From Toxorhynchites rutilus septentrionalis (Eukaryota > Arthropoda > Insecta > Diptera > Culicidae): a stretch of 64,000 bases of DNA. The stretch is from contig NC_073745.1 in assembly GCF_029784135.1 (NCBI RefSeq), forward strand, positions 308,154,834-308,218,833. The letters run 5' to 3'. Shown piece after piece: positions 21,542 to 32,700 of the stretch; positions within the stretch are counted from its first letter, which is position 1, and each line of letters begins with the position of its first letter. A program made the translations under genes and the position numbers. The notes beneath the pieces are model-generated. The model made no database searches, was not told where the DNA came from, and saw nothing but the letters and a program-made list of their open reading frames with translations.

Positions 21542-23062
21542 AGGATAAGTTGATGTCTTTCTCAGTGACTGTTTTTATTTGGATGGTTCGATGAAGAATG
21601 ATTGTATTGAATTTTGAGTGTGTTATACTGGGATATATTCGAAAAATTACATTATCAAACTCTTTGATAATAATTTGATGGCCCTGAAAATAATCGTTTA
21701 ATGGATTGTTGGGTATTGTTTGTTCACTCCATCAGTGGTACAATCGAGCGATGATGTCAGAAGGATGGTGACTCTAGGTTGAGATACGCTACATTATTTT
21801 ATAGTCCGATAATCGATCTCTATATGCAGTGTGAAAACTGAATAGGAAGTGACACTTTGTCACAAATTTTATTTAAAGTAATTCACAAAAACAAAATGAT
21901 GTGAATAAATCTGTAAAATCAGAAAACAATAATAAAAACAATGTGTCCGTTTCATTAAATTAACGATCGTTATGATGTATATCTCCAACTCTGTAGGCTT
22001 TGTTCGGTTACGCTGTCGAGTCGGGGTGAAAAACTGCGCTCCCCGAGCCCGGAAAACGCAGAGAATCCGCGTAACTGTGTCAAAGGCGATGCGGGGAAAG
22101 AATCGGAAGAACGGGATTGCGAGTATGCATAATTGTATGTATGGAGATTTACTCACATACCGACACACGACGAATGTGTGGTGACTGTGGGAGGAAAAGG
22201 AAATTGAACCGTCGTTCTCCCTTTGGCCAGGGGTTTTACTGTGATTGTGTGTGCGCGCCGAGAACGCCGAGAAGGGCAAAAGTTGAACGAAAAGTGTGAA
22301 AAATTAATCCTGGCCAGAGATAATTTATGACCGTTCGGGTCGGGTAACGATTTGCCATTATTCGCCCGTCTTCGCCAATGTTCGCCAAAGAATGGGAACT
22401 TTTGCGCCATGGAACTGGGAGGAAGAGCTCTAACTCCAACTCCGGGAGTGCTGTAAATTAAGTTCGAAATCATGCACAAAGTGTACGAGATCGAGAGCGT
22501 GTCGTGTGGGGAGGACCCGCTTTTAATCCAAGTGAATAAAGTTGTACAAATTTTGGTCGGTCGAGTCGTCGGTTTGTAAGGCGAGCTGCTTGGGAGATTT
22601 ACTTTCGGGATTGGATGTGGATTAGCTGATGAAATATGGGTTTGCGCAAGGTTACACACCACCACCACCGCCATCACTTACTTACTTGCGAGGTTGGGTG
22701 GTAGACACCCATTATTCCTGCGATTGACAAATTCGAGTCTCGGCAACATGTGCTGAACGAGTGTATGAATATTAAACCGTTTGTGCCCTCGCCTCTTTGT
22801 TTTGAGCGATTTTCCTATTATAATCTCACAGTCTGATGCAAACGAGGATCCAATTTGTATTCATTTCATCAACTTCTGCATACGATTGCCTTACTGCAAA
22901 TACAAAAGTTTGCGTCTTTTCGCCGTCACGACATTATCTTTATCGCATTCACATGCGTCTCGCTTTATCAGCGGGACGTGGCATACGGTTATGCATCGTG
23001 CATAGCTTGCAGGCGCTGATCACCGGTAAATACAGTGTCGAACATGATAAATGCACCTAGCT
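21542..23062. other. Spacer with a GC-richer patch; no gene recognised
   Basis: 21990-22680 is richer in GC than its surroundings and has overlapping frames on both strands (longest 174 codons, minus, 22153-22677), Ser/Pro-rich and without any motif I recognise. It could be host regulatory or UTR sequence. Nothing decisive. Confidence 0.35.
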
Positions 23063-23246
23063 AGATTGTGGTTCTGTGGAGCCGATCTGGCGTAGTTGTA
23101 ACATCCATGCCTCTCACGCTAAAGGTCACGAGTTCAATTCTCACTCCCGACATTCTTCCAAAAATGGAAGTAAAAGTGACGAACCAGCCAAATGAGTTGA
23201 AAGTCACTATAATACAGATAAAAAAAAAAAAAAAGATTGTGGTTCT
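23063..23246 (+). mobile_element. Second tRNA-derived SINE family, A-tailed, 13-bp target duplication
   Basis: Body 23076-23233 with a 5' tRNA-like head: A box TGGCGTAGTTG (23088-23098) and B-box variant GAGTTCAATTC (23130-23140). It ends in an A tail (23220-23233). Perfect 13-bp duplications AGATTGTGGTTCT lie at 23063-23075 and 23234-23246. The head, body and tail differ from the 11535 SINE. Confidence 0.88.
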
Positions 23247-23960
23247 CAGTTCTCTTTGTTTTGAAATTAAAGAAAAGCAAGCTAAGTGCTTCTTTCGTTT
23301 TTTATTACTGTTTTTTAAGTTATTGGGCCTCATCCCGAACGTCACTTCACGGTGAAAACAAAGTGAATTGTATACAACGTTATTACGGCTGCCACCGTGT
23401 GTGCAAAATCCGGAAGAGTTCATCCGTCGTGACAATTTTGATGAACTCGGTGTTATTATGAATATCACGATACTGTCACGTCACGGGGAAAAACAAGTAT
23501 ATTCGTCACTTGTGTTTTAGATGGTGAAAGCTAGTCACGCGGAATGAAGTAAATTTAATTTCGGATTTATTTAGCTTTTTTGCTAACTTTTTGAATCTTG
23601 TCTTACTTTTTAAGAAAGAAAAGATAAACAAACAACAATTTACCCGCTTGGTGGCATTTTTAGAACGAAATCCTGATGTATCCATAGGACGTAAATTTGT
23701 TTATTCGGATTCGATAATTGCGCTATGGGATGTAATTAAGAACTAAAAATGTAGCTCCCGTAGACCGATTGAAACTTGGCGAAAGGTCTAATTTTGATTG
23801 TCCTAAATGAATAGAAACCAAAATAACCAAAATAGAACCCAAAACGATCATTATGATTGATTATGTATAATATTGATTGGTTCATATTTTGAATATAGAA
23901 TAATAACTGTAATGTTTTTCCAACATTGCAGAGCTGATTTTTGTAATTCAAACGATATTG
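23247..23960. other. Spacer, nothing recognised
   Basis: AT-rich sequence. Short frames here are not recognised. Confidence 0.35.
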
Positions 23961-24838
23961 TTTTGGTCGTTGGTTACACACGATTATCCCTAAGGTCTCG
24001 ACGAGGGCATGGTTCAAGGGATTGAATGTAGGTCGTGATTTCATTCGCGTGATATCTCGGCTTATGTCCAATCACTACAACCTAAACGCGCATCTCTATC
24101 GCATTGGGCTCGCAGCAAACAATCTTTGTGATTGTGGCGATGGCTACCACGACATCGAGCATGTTGTCCGGTCGTGTATCCGGTTCCATACTACTCGCTC
24201 TCAGCTCTCTAGAGCACTGAGAGCACAAGGCAGACAATCGGAGATCCCCGTCCGGGATATCTTAGGTAGCCGTGATCCTGATCTTCTGCTTCATCTATAC
24301 CTATTCCTCAGAAACGCCGATGTCAACGTTTAATGATGTTTCCTTCGTTGTGTCCCTGTTTCATATCCCTCCTATCCGATCGACAAACTTTTACTTAGTC
24401 GCGGCAATACATACACACACCCTTTACAGACACACGGGCCACGGGTGGTGCAGTCCACTGATCATTCAACAAGAGCCAAAGGTTGTACCGCTCATGACAA
24501 CTCTACACGAACTGACGATTGCGCCGGCTAGTGACCATTCTATCCTGGATTCCTCGAGTCGAGAAAGACGCACCACGCTAGATATGAGGTACAGACTAGG
24601 GGGGCGTTGCTGATTGACCATTAATGATGCATCCCAATAGGAAGTATCCCGTGTCGGGCACACGTACAGAGCATTGGAGACAGCAACATCCCAATTACGA
24701 AAACACTTGTAATACTAACCTCGAGCCAACCGCGAGTAATCGGTTACATATTACTAACATAGATAATAAGAAAAATTGTCAAAGTATTGAACTCCCGGCC
24801 CCGTGAGGCTAACGCCATATGAGCCTTTATAAAAATAT
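23960..24838 (+). mobile_element. LINE-A relative (copy v), 5'-truncated 3' end
   Basis: It begins near 23960 within the ORF2 tail and continues through a 3' UTR to about 24838. It diverges from the other copies but keeps both conserved 3' structures: CTCGAG...CGAG/ACCG...CGGT at 24720-24745, and an AGGCT (24806-24810)/AGCCT (24822-24826) hairpin just before TTTATAAAAATA. It therefore belongs to a sister subfamily. Unit (ii) begins within about ten bases of its 3' end. Confidence 0.75.
23968..24333 (+). pseudogene. LINE-A relative ORF2 C-terminal end
   Basis: One open phase from about 23968 to the stop at 24331-24333. It contains HTIIPKVSTRAWFKGL, FIRVISRLMSNHYNLNAHL and the Cys/His stretch CDCGDGYHDIEHVVRSC, aligned with the tail of ORF2 in copies i and iv. 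Spacing of the Cys/His residues is unchanged. The catalytic domains are absent because of 5' truncation. Confidence 0.8.
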
Positions 24839-25532
24839 ATATTTTGGAAAAAAACAGGAAGTGGGTTATATCTATGGTATAACAGCAAGGGTGACGTAGG
24901 GCTATCGTTGATTTAGGGATCATTTGTTTGAAGTTGAATCTAAGTCCATTCTGAATGAATGAATAAATGAATATTTGGGGGCCTTCGAAAACGAGAGCGT
25001 TACGTTGGAAGCTCAAGGTTTTATGCATCCAATATTGGATACAAAAAACCTTGTTCTGAAGAATAATCTTCAGAAGCTTTCCTGCTAACTGAACTTGATT
25101 GACAATTCACAAAACCAAATGTATGTGGTCGCAGTATTATATGGATATAGAACATTAAAAAAACATTAAAATAAACTCGCATGAATGTATTTTTTAATTA
25201 CCAGAGGAACTGGCAGATTATTTTTCAGCAACGATTAGTTCTTTCCAGATTTTCCTCGATACTCGAAGCCCACCAGTGGTTAGTGCTAACTCGATAACCA
25301 CCTGTAAGTAGCACTTGATTGAAAAATATTTGGTCGCTGTGTTATATAGTTAGAACACACTAAAATAAACTCTTTCGCAAGAATGTATTTCTCAATTCCC
25401 AGGGCAGATGATTTTTCGGCAACGATTAGATCTTTCCGGAATTTTCTCGATGCTGAATGGCATCCAAACGAAAATACTCCTTTCAGTTTGGCCGGCAAAA
25501 AACTTTTCTGAAATCTAATCCATCAAATTTGG

Positions 25533-25548
25533 AGCCCTGAAAAGGACC
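25533..25548 (-). terminator. Histone mRNA 3' stem-loop (H3 copy 1)
   Basis: On the minus strand GGTCCTTTTCAGGGCT, close to the canonical histone stem-loop, with a four-base TTTC loop and two wobble pairs in the six-base stem, preceded by AAC and followed by CCAAA. It lies about 20 bases after the H3 stop region. Confidence 0.85.
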
Positions 25549-25559
25549 GTTGATTATAT

Positions 25560-25950
25560 GCTAAGCTAATAGCACGCTCTCCTCGGATACGATGGGCCAG
25601 CTGGATGTCCTTGGGCATGATGTGACGCGTTTTGCATGGATAGCACACAAATTGGTGTCTTCGAATAGGCCTCCTGCAGTGTCATAACCGCGGAACTTTG
25701 GAAGCGCAAGTCGGTTTTGAAGTCCTGAGCAATTCCATGAACCAAATGCTGCAAAGGTAGCTTGCGGATCAGCAATTCGATCGACTTCTGATAGCGACGA
25801 ATTTCACGCAAAGTTCCCGGTCGATAGCGATGTGACTTCTTCACCTATCCTGCGGCTGGTGCGCTTATCCGAGCTGCTTTCGTGTGCCTTACCACCGAAA
25901 GACTAACGAGCTGTCTGCTTGGTCCCAAACAATCGAGTCCTCACGGTGCG
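25560..25950 (-). pseudogene. Histone H3 pseudogene, copy 1
   Basis: On the minus strand recognisable H3 segments run in order: TKQTAR (about 25925), GGKA, then [25 protein letters not shown] and [21 protein letters not shown]. The frame then breaks at a deletion of the ASEAYLVGLF region and continues out of phase to the RGERA end (25560-25575). The start ATG is gone (GTTTGGGACC where ATGGCNCGNACC is expected), an early codon has become TAG, and Val-Ala is missing after RPGT. A TATA box (TTTATAAAAT, 25990-26001) and the 3' stem-loop remain, so this arose by DNA duplication and not through an mRNA copy. Non-functional. Confidence 0.88.
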
Positions 25951-25989
25951 AGAGTAGAGTAAGAAATGAACGAAAGCAAAGGAAGCGTC

Positions 25990-26001
25990 ATTTTATAAAC
26001 C
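25990..26001 (-). promoter_or_regulatory. TATA box of H3 pseudogene copy 1
   Basis: GGTTTATAAAAT on the minus strand, about 65 bases upstream of the former H3 start, duplicated in the right arm. Confidence 0.6.
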
Positions 26002-26135
26002 ATAAAAGTATAAAATGTAAATCCCACCCTTATTATATTCGTAGCTTACTCTGAGAGAGAAACGAATAACATCGAAGTAAGTATACAGTAAGCTTATATA
26101 ATAAAGAGGGTGGGGTTTACATTCTTTACTTTTAT

Positions 26136-26147
26136 GGTTTATAAAAT
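26136..26147 (+). promoter_or_regulatory. TATA box of H3 pseudogene copy 2
   Basis: GGTTTATAAAAT on the plus strand, mirror of the box at 25990-26001, about 65 bases upstream of the former H3 start. Confidence 0.6.
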
Positions 26148-26204
26148 GACGCTTCCTTTGCTTTCGTTCATTTCTTACTTTACTCTCGCACCGTGAGGAC
26201 TTGT

Positions 26205-26535
26205 TTGTTCGGGACCAAGCAGACAGCTCTTTAGTCCTTCGGTGGTAAGGCACACGAAAGCAGCTCGGATAAGCGCACCAGCCGCAGGATAGGTGAAGAA
26301 GCCACATCGCTATCGGCCGGGAACTTTGCGTGAAAGCTACCTTTGCAGCATCTGGTTCGTGGAATTGCTAACCGACCTTATATAACCGACTTGCGCTTCC
26401 AAAGTTCCGCGGTTAAGACGCTGCAGGAGGCTTATTCGAAGACACCAATTTGTGTGCTATCCATGCAAAACGCGTCACATCATGCCCAAGGACATCCAGC
26501 TGGCCCATCGGATCCTAGGAGAGCGTGCTATTAGC
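26205..26535 (+). pseudogene. Histone H3 pseudogene, copy 2
   Basis: Plus-strand mirror of copy 1. ACCAAGCAGACAGCTC at about 26213 encodes TKQTA. It continues through the basic tail to RYRPGT-like sequence, then lacks the [15 protein letters not shown] part, then [16 protein letters not shown]. It shares with copy 1 the deletion after LQEA and the out-of-phase end reading [17 protein letters not shown]. The shared lesions show that H3 was already broken when the palindrome formed, while the copy-specific internal deletion came later. Its own stem-loop lies at 26552-26567. Confidence 0.87.
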
Positions 26536-26551
26536 TTAGCATATAATCAAC

Positions 26552-26567
26552 GGTCCTTTTCAGGGCT
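26552..26567 (+). terminator. Histone mRNA 3' stem-loop (H3 copy 2)
   Basis: GGTCCTTTTCAGGGCT with flanks AAC and CCAAA, identical to the copy in the left arm and intact although the gene is dead. Confidence 0.85.
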
Positions 26568-27670
26568 CCAAATTTGATGGATTAGAGTTCAGAAAAGTTT
26601 TTACTGGCCGAGCTGACAGGAGCATTTAGCGAAAATCGTGGTGTCGATGATAATTCGATACCGATAGGTGCCATGGATATGGATTTGATAATGAAGAATA
26701 TGAGATACATGACATGATGTAGATAATATTTCCCCATATCGAATAAATCACTTTGATGAAAGCTTCATTATAAAATTATTTGCGTACGAATGCCGTAATC
26801 GATAGTCGACTCTAATTTGCGCTGGGTATTTCCTCGGAGGACTCGATTCCTCCTTTGAGCATGCATAATCTCTGGCAAAACGAAGATGTATGATAATCAC
26901 ATTATTCGAAAGATAAAATGAAGATGTTTTCTGCCAATTTCCTTTCAACCTCCAAACATCTCTTTCTCCCGTTTGTCGTTTTTGCGTTCGCTAAGTCTTT
27001 CTCACAACACCAATTTTTCGTTTGAGAAATTGTTGAGTAAACATCGTTTGCCAGTGCGCGTAGAGCGGGAATTCCTAAAGATTCATTGCACCTCTATAAA
27101 CTGCCGAAAGACGTGATCTTACGTTGATCGCACTTGATTGAAAAATTCAAATCGAAATGTATTTGGTCGCAGCATTTTATGAGTAGGAAGCAAATAATCG
27201 CTCAAAAATTACATGATTTTCGCGATGTGAAACATTTTCCGTTTTTTATGTTATGCATCCAATATTGGATACGAAAGTTTTCTGCTGACGGGGAAAAATA
27301 ATATTCAGAAGCTTTCCGGTTTATTGCGATTGATTGAAAAATCACAAAACCAAATGTATTTGGTTGCAGTGTTGTATAGATAGAAAACATTAAAATCAAC
27401 TCTTTCGCATGAATGTATTTTTCAATTCCCAGGGGGTAGGGGTAGAACTGGTAGATTATTTTCCAGCAACGATGATAGCAACGAGGGTTCCGCGCGTGTA
27501 TGTGTGTGTGGCGGCTGTCCCGATGTTTCAAGCGGAACCGTGGCATCACTCTCCTCCTGATGGTTCCCATTCTGTCCTAAGGTGCACAAACAGGCTCTTG
27601 GTGACACCGTTCATCAGCGCTTTCATGATGAACGAAATTAGCTTCACCACAACAGCGACTGTTCAATTAT

Positions 27671-27714
27671 AACTGAGTGGGTTTCCGAGCGGCGCTCGCT
27701 TATATACCGATTGG
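27671..27714 (-). promoter_or_regulatory. CCAAT-TATA-initiator module in unit (ii)
   Basis: On the minus strand CCAAT (27710-27714), GGTATATAAG (27699-27708) and TCAGTT (27671-27676). Spacing matches unit (i). The sequence between and around the boxes is nearly the same in both units (CACCAATCGGTATATAAGC). It points away from the right terminus into the unit. The sequence after it has a short frame including NGVTKSLFVHLR in both units; unrecognised. Confidence 0.5.
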
Positions 27715-27957
27715 TGATTTCAATAGCCTTTTTTGAAAGCAATTTTAAGGCTATTGAAACAAGTTTTTGGATGAAAAAGCAACAAGTATATAACGCGTAG
27801 ACATTTTATCTTTCGAATGAAGTGTTTATCATACCATTTCGTTCAGTTGTTTAAGAGCTATTAACGCTCAAAATCTCGGTCTCCGGCGTAACGCTTTCGT
27901 TTTCGAAACTTTGATTTTACACCCCGGTATAGAAATGAAAGACGTAGTCCTACGTCA

Positions 27958-29410
27958 AAATTATTAGAGTGAGCAATGTACGATTTATAATTCATAATCG
28001 GTGCATTTTTTATGTCCCACACTGTACGTAGCTGGCAAAGGAACGGTTCGGCGGAGAGTGCAATATGCCGGTGGAACGTATGCTCCCATAAGCATATCAG
28101 TTTGCATGTGTGTTTGCGTTTGGGAGTTTTCTAATATAGGGAAATCGTACAGCAGATAGTCATCATCGGGGAAACAATATCCAAACACGTGTGTCGCAAT
28201 CAGCTGAAAGCGACAGCGTCTTCCTTTCACATTACCCAGCTTCCTTTGCATTGGGTGTAAATTTAGCTCTTTTCATCACGTATATAGGCATCAAGATTCC
28301 TCTGTTTGTGACTATTGATAGCGCGTCTCATCGGTATGTTTTACACCGCCCAAAATGAGGATTGAATGGAAATTAATTCAAAAAGTTTTCTTTTGTAATG
28401 TTCTACTTTCCCATTGACACATCAACCCGATTGGGGTAGAATTAAGAGTGGCGTCGGTATGTAACCCAACAACAGTCACCACTTGGGACGTGGTGTCAAT
28501 CGCTGGAATCTCGTTATATGTCGCGATTTGTCAGCTGGAGTGTAACAGATGCCAACCCGGCAAAAGTTTCCCATTTTCGCGCCGGAAAGCCTAAGTTCGT
28601 AATCACAGTCCCCAAACTCGGTGTCAATTGGAAGGGGGTTAAAAAAATTACTACACATTGTCCTCGTTGCAGTTTTTTTCGCCCTCTCTCTCTTCCCGTT
28701 TTGTTTTCGACAGTTTCTGCTGCAATATCAAACGTCCGGCGTAGGTAGGAAGTGCCACTCTTCCTGGTGAATTTGTCCCGCAAAGCGGAAATAGGCGCTT
28801 GACTGCGGAACTCTTTTATTGCTTATTTGTTGCAGTTCTCTCAATCGTACAGATACTTCGACGTGGCTAGAAAGATGACAACCCTTCGGGGGTGGATGTA
28901 AACGGTGCTCTGTACCATTGTTCCGAACAATGATATCAAAAATATAAATATAAAACAGCTTCATGCTGTCAGTTTTTTAATACCGAGTACATACATACAC
29001 AACAGAGCGGAGCTCATGTGGAGCAAAACTTGGTCTTCTTAGGTCACAGTGAACCGCCGTAACACCAGAGGCGACCACGGGGGAGGCATAAGGGGTTATC
29101 TCTATCATAGTTTCCACAAACGGCTGATGGCGTTTAACCATTATCTCTGCAGAATACTATTTTGAAGGAAGGAATGGTTTTGAACGACTCGGTACTGATC
29201 GTTTGAAATTGTGTACTAAATGTGGGCTCGCGGACGTGTCTTTGGATTTTTATTGTGCCCTCAAAAATGCTCTGTTTTGGATTGCGTCTAATCCGACAAT
29301 AATTTATCAGTGTCATGAAATAGACAGAAATTCTCCTACCCTTATCATAGGGAAGTTCAGTTTCCGATTTTTTTTTCAGCACTTGGCTTATCGGTGTAGA
29401 TCAGTTGGTT
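27958..29410. other. Spacer, no recognised gene
   Basis: Unassigned, moderately AT-rich. Frames at 27985-28251 and 28514-28783 (minus) are not recognised. Confidence 0.35.
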
Positions 29411-29700
29411 TCACATATACCCACAAAAAATAAATTCATCCCAATTTCTTTTCACTCTGGAAATTTTGCAATGCGTGGAAAAGGATGTAATCACTTGGTG
29501 CCGGGTCCGGACTATATGGTGGATGAATAAAAACATCCCAATCAAGCTCTCGGAAATCTGTGGCCTTGCGTTATCCTGATGAAACACAAAACCTCTTCTG
29601 TTAGCCAGTTTTGAACGTTTCTGGTCAATCGCTAGCTTCAAACGGTCCATTTATTGGCAGTAGAGATCTCAATTTAGTATATTGCACTAAAATAAAAACT
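29411..29700 (-). pseudogene. mariner transposase C-terminal fragment
   Basis: On the minus strand: DLYCQ near 29680, MDRLKLAIDQKR, then the second catalytic block HQDNARP, and after a frameshift HPPYSPDPAPSDY with the third Asp. Only the C-terminal half of a mariner transposase remains. It lies just left of an R4-like LINE, on whose far side is an N-terminal mariner fragment in the same orientation (34980-35170). Confidence 0.8.
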
Positions 29701-29744
29701 TAAAAAAATTTTGAAAATAAATTAAAAAATAATAAAAATGGTTC

Positions 29745-32700
29745 TCAAATGGGGATCAACACTAGGGTAGGACCAACAGGTAGGTTGGTCTCAAATATTC
29801 CTATTTCACGCCTCCACGAAGATCATATGACGACATTTTTAGATCGGGCGTGAACTGGAAACACACAACTGGTCTTGGCTCCGAGAACGGGTGTCGAAAG
29901 TGCGAGCGAGTCAGAGCGCTATATCTCTCCCGGGGAAGGCCTCCCGGGTCACTGGAGGTTTAGGGGAGCGTCTGTTCCCTAGTTAGGGACGGCGCCCCGA
30001 AAAGGTTCCTCTGGCAAGGTGGGACTCTAATATACTTTGCCAAACCCGCTGTCTCCCGGGCAAAGGAGATACACCCAGAAAATGGAGCAACATTCACGAA
30101 GAATACTTAGAATGCGATCGCCCGAGGAGGGTCCCCGAACTGGAGCTGGCCCTGGAACGGGCGTAAGAGCGAGCGGCAGCGGCCTGACGACAGTCGTCCA
30201 CACTCGTGGGTACCACTAGGCGCGGGATCATGTGGACATACGAAATGAACGAACTCGTGATCCGCGCTTATTACATCTGCACTGCCTTGGAGACGGACAT
30301 TATCGGTCGCCCTCGAATACTAACAATGTTCCAGGAAGCCAGGAAGCGTATCCAGAGTTCGTCGGGGGCTTGATCAGAACGCGATGAACGCGAGGCGTAG
30401 AGCGATAGTACGCAATAACATGCTCTCCCAAATGCAAATCGACGAGATCAAGCAGCAGGTGCAGAGGGAAATAAGCTCCAGGAACAACAGAGCAAGCGAT
30501 GTGTCGAGACGAAGTACAGTACGGCTGAGCAATTCATTCGTGAGTGGGGCACGTGAATCAGCACCAGTGGAGGCCACAGTACAACAACCCCCTGAGCCGG
30601 AAGACCCACGGATAGATCAACAACTACTACCCGATCTGGTCTTCCACTACGACGAGACGATCTCACAGTTCCACGACACAGACCCTTTGTCGCGCCCCAG
30701 GATCCCGAAGTTGCAGAATTCCCGCAGGCTGAAAAGTGCAGTAAAGCTCATGAACGAGCACGTTCTTCCGCTGCACTTGGTTGATGCCGAGAACATGGAG
30801 GAGCTGCAACTGAAAGTTTACTGTGCTGCTGTGGCGACCGCCAAAAGTTTAGGATACCTTATTAGGCGAAGACTGCTCCAACATCTCCGTGAAAGAGCCT
30901 CCATGGCGAAGTCGATTAGAGCAACGAAGCGTGCCGCAATTGGAAGGCTGATGGCGTACAAAAGAGGCAGCAGATCGGCGAAATTATGTCGCCAAGTTGC
31001 TGTGATCGTGCGGCCTACTGAACTTCGCCAGCTGGGAGCTCACCAGCTGACGGAAAAACTCGACACACTAGTACAGCAATTGAGCGTCCTTACAAAACGG
31101 CTGAAACGTTACTCTGACTCTGCAAAGCGCCAGGGACAAAATCGGATGTTCAGAGATAACGAGAAAGCGTTCTACGACCATATTAGCGACGAGAAGCCTG
31201 ACTACCGCGAAGGTTTGTCGGATATTAGCGATGTGACGAACTTTTGGGCTGGTATTTGGGAGACCCCAGTACAACATCGCGACGGGCAAATGTGGTTAAG
31301 ACGGGAGGAGAAGAGTTGTGGTGAAATTGGAGAGAGGCCAGCTATCATCGTCGAAGAAAACGATGTTCGCGAAGCCTCGCGGTACCTGAGGAACTGGGCA
31401 GCACCGGGCCCCGATGGTGTTCAGAACTTCTGGCACAAGAAGCTGACCGTCGCACATCAAGAGATAGCTGAGTGCTTCAACAAGGTGCTACGTGACCCAC
31501 ACAACCTCCCTGAATTCGCCACCCGTGGCGTCACATTCCTCCTCCCGAAAGACAGCAACACATTGAACCATAAAAGTACAGACCGAGAACGTGCCTATCG
31601 AGTCTGTACAAGACATTAAGCAGCACCATAACCGCCAAAGTTTCTGCCCACTGCGAACAACACCATATCATCGCAGAAGAGCAGAAAGGATGCAGAAAAA
31701 ATACGCATGGCTGCAAAGGCCATCATCGACGCAGCCATAGTCGGCCAGGCGGTTTATAACCAGCGGAACCTAAGCATGGCCTATATCGATTACAAGAAGG
31801 CTTATGACTCCATACCTCACTCGTTTCTCCTCCGGGTATTGGAGCTCTACAAAACTGATCCCGTCGTCGTTAGGTTCCTGCAGCATGCGATGAGGCAGTG
31901 GAGCACGTCTCTGCACCTTAGTGATGGGGAAAATGTGTTGCAGTCTAGAACGCTGCAGATAAAGAGGGGGATATTCCAAGGCGACTCTTTCGGCCCGCTT
32001 TGGTTTTGTCTGGCACTGAACCCCCTCAGTAGGACGCTCAATAGGAACGGTCATGGCTATAAGTTAAGGTATGGGGAGGTATACCTTCTACATGGACGAT
32101 CTCAAGGTCTACGCTGATTCACGTCAGCGTCTAGGTGTAGCTATCCGGGTTGTCGAAGAAATAAGCAGGGACATCTGCATGGAGTTCGGCCTCGACAAGT
32201 GCCGCTGTGTCCACCTGCTGAAAGGACAACTTACCGAATCCGGAGGCTACGAGGTCTATGACGGCGAGTTTATACAAGACATGGTTCGTGGCGAATCCTA
32301 CTAATACCTTGGATTCCGACAGCTCACCGGGATTCGCCACTCCGACATCAAGACGGAGCTGCGAGACAAGTTCTTGAGTCGAGTGAACTGTGTCCTGAGG
32401 ACTTTCCTCAATGCGGGGAACAAGGTACGCACGATAAACACATTCGCGGTTCCCCTGCTGACCTTCAGTTTTGGTGTAGTCAAATGGAGCAAAACTGACC
32501 TAGAGGACCTTGAGAGGAGGATGAGGAAAGCATTCAAAGAGGCCGGAATGCACCATCCTCAATCGGCACTGGAGAGAGTTTCACTGCCACGCAAAGAAGG
32601 GGGACTTGGAACAGTCGACATATCTGCACTGTGTGTTGCCCAGGTACGACAACTGCGCGAGTACTTCGCAGAACGCGCCAACCAAAACGCGCTATACCGG

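Larger units (their letters stand above)
25466..26636. repeat. Large imperfect palindrome, ~550-bp arms
   Basis: Left arm about 25466-26050 and right arm about 26088-26636 are inverted copies with a spacer of about 40 bases. Each arm holds an H3 pseudogene, its TATA box and its 3' stem-loop, so the two genes diverge from the centre. The right arm lacks a short internal piece of H3. Confidence 0.85.
24846..27957 (-). mobile_element. TGACGTRGGACTA-family unit (ii) carrying a histone H3 palindrome
   Basis: Left end GTGGGTTATATCTATGGTAT with core TGACGTAGGGCTA (24892-24904); right end with the inverted core TAGTCCTACGTCA (27945-27957). Between them are tandem segments shared with unit (i), two H3 pseudogenes in a 1.2-kb palindrome (25466-26636), a further shared segment (27245-27480), a TG run (27497-27510) and a CCAAT-TATA-initiator module (27671-27714). 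No transposase is recognisable. Whether the whole 3.1 kb moved as one element or the H3 palindrome inserted later is not settled; the shared left and right thirds with unit (i) favour one element with an inserted centre. Confidence 0.6.

Noticed and set aside
21678..21692. GGCCCTGAAAATA as another histone stem-loop
   Set aside because: The complementary half of the stem is missing.
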